Shown here: positions 63,862 through 64,000 of the stretch, one piece after another
Position numbering within the stretch: position 1 is the stretch's first letter
Layout: the number at the start of each line of letters is the position of its first letter
NCBI GenBank assembly: GCA_022843465.1
Contig: JALHNO010000001.1
Location: forward strand, 72,687 to 136,686
Reading direction: 5' to 3'
DNA length: 64,000 nucleotides
Source: Pseudomonadota bacterium
Lineage (GTDB): Bacteria > Pseudomonadota > Gammaproteobacteria > Xanthomonadales > Ahniellaceae
The notes under the pieces: model-generated
Seen by the model: the letters and a program-made list of their open reading frames with translations, nothing else
What the model was told of the DNA's origin: nothing
The model's database searches: none
Program-made: the position numbers and the translations under genes

Positions 63862-64000
63862 GAGCACGGGCGAGAGCACAGGCAAGAGCACAAGCAAGAG
63901 CACAAGCAAGAGCACAAGCAAGAGCACAAGCAAGAGCACAAGCAAGAGCACAAGCAAGAGCACAAGCAAGAGCACAAGCAAGAGCACAAGCAAGAGCACA
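63862..64000. repeat. 12-bp minisatellite running off the right edge
   Basis: About eleven and a half units of GAGCACAAGCAA in the window; the first two are degenerate (GAGCACGGGCGA, GAGCACAGGCAA). All six frames are open through it, so open frames there are not evidence of a gene. On the plus strand one frame could start GTG 63827 and read EHKQ repeats, but no ribosome-binding site is seen. Confidence 0.9.

Noticed and set aside
63063..63999. Minus-strand frame with Cys-Leu-Cys-Ser repeats at the right edge
   Set aside because: It is the translation of the 12-bp minisatellite, which is open in every frame; no start signal or homology.

Overview
The window looks like chromosome of a high-GC gammaproteobacterium, most probably Lysobacterales (Xanthomonadales). 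The evidence is dense high-GC3 coding, several secreted proteins ending in an F-x-(D/N)-G-F-E tail, and a hairpin-bearing repeat near the right end of a kind I associate with that order. No rRNA, tRNA, CRISPR array, integrase or intact transposase was seen, and the species cannot be named from the sequence.

Layout. (1) 1-6.4 kb: a partial lipoprotein gene, then a minus-strand operon whose core is two adjacent secreted proteins of the cholesterol-dependent cytolysin-like fold, preceded by an isochorismatase-like protein and an unknown protein, followed by a small protein and a terminator-like hairpin. (2) 6.5-12.6 kb: a 112-bp tandem duplication, a large membrane M48 metalloprotease, a gene-free repeat-rich stretch with palindromic MITE-like elements, and a mazEF pair with a frameshifted toxin. 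(3) 12.7-24.5 kb: FAD monooxygenase, CPBP protease, AraC regulator, a GntR-ABC ATPase-permease operon with a visible operator, an acyltransferase-3 protein, a secreted SGNH hydrolase, and an apolipoprotein N-acyltransferase homologue with a long extra membrane domain. (4) 24.5-41.8 kb: a secreted protein of possible caspase-like fold, a beta-barrel with an acidic calcium-binding-like insert, small proteins, glycerol kinase, a split M50 protease/SUKH gene, a peptidase-S74 fibre operon, and a decayed second copy of that fibre gene.

(5) 41.8-53.1 kb is the most unusual part. It is a compact block with a more mixed codon choice: an amino-acid-dehydrogenase-like protein, a DEDDh exonuclease, a HIT/GalT-like protein, a stand-alone class II aminoacyl-tRNA synthetase core (AsnRS/AspRS-like), a nucleotidyltransferase, an S66 peptidase of the MccF/LD-carboxypeptidase family, a MATE exporter, and NadB plus NadA without NadC. 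The mix of aspartate/quinolinate supply, amino-acid activation, nucleotide chemistry, export and two families known from microcin C immunity suggests an undescribed biosynthetic cluster for an amino-acid- or pyridine-derived nucleotide-like metabolite. That product is inference only.

(6) 53.4-64 kb: a 1673-residue multidomain secreted protein with an FADGFE tail, a divergently transcribed exporter operon (membrane-fusion protein, ATPase, two MacB/FtsX-type permeases), then non-coding imperfect duplications and a 12-bp minisatellite running off the right edge.
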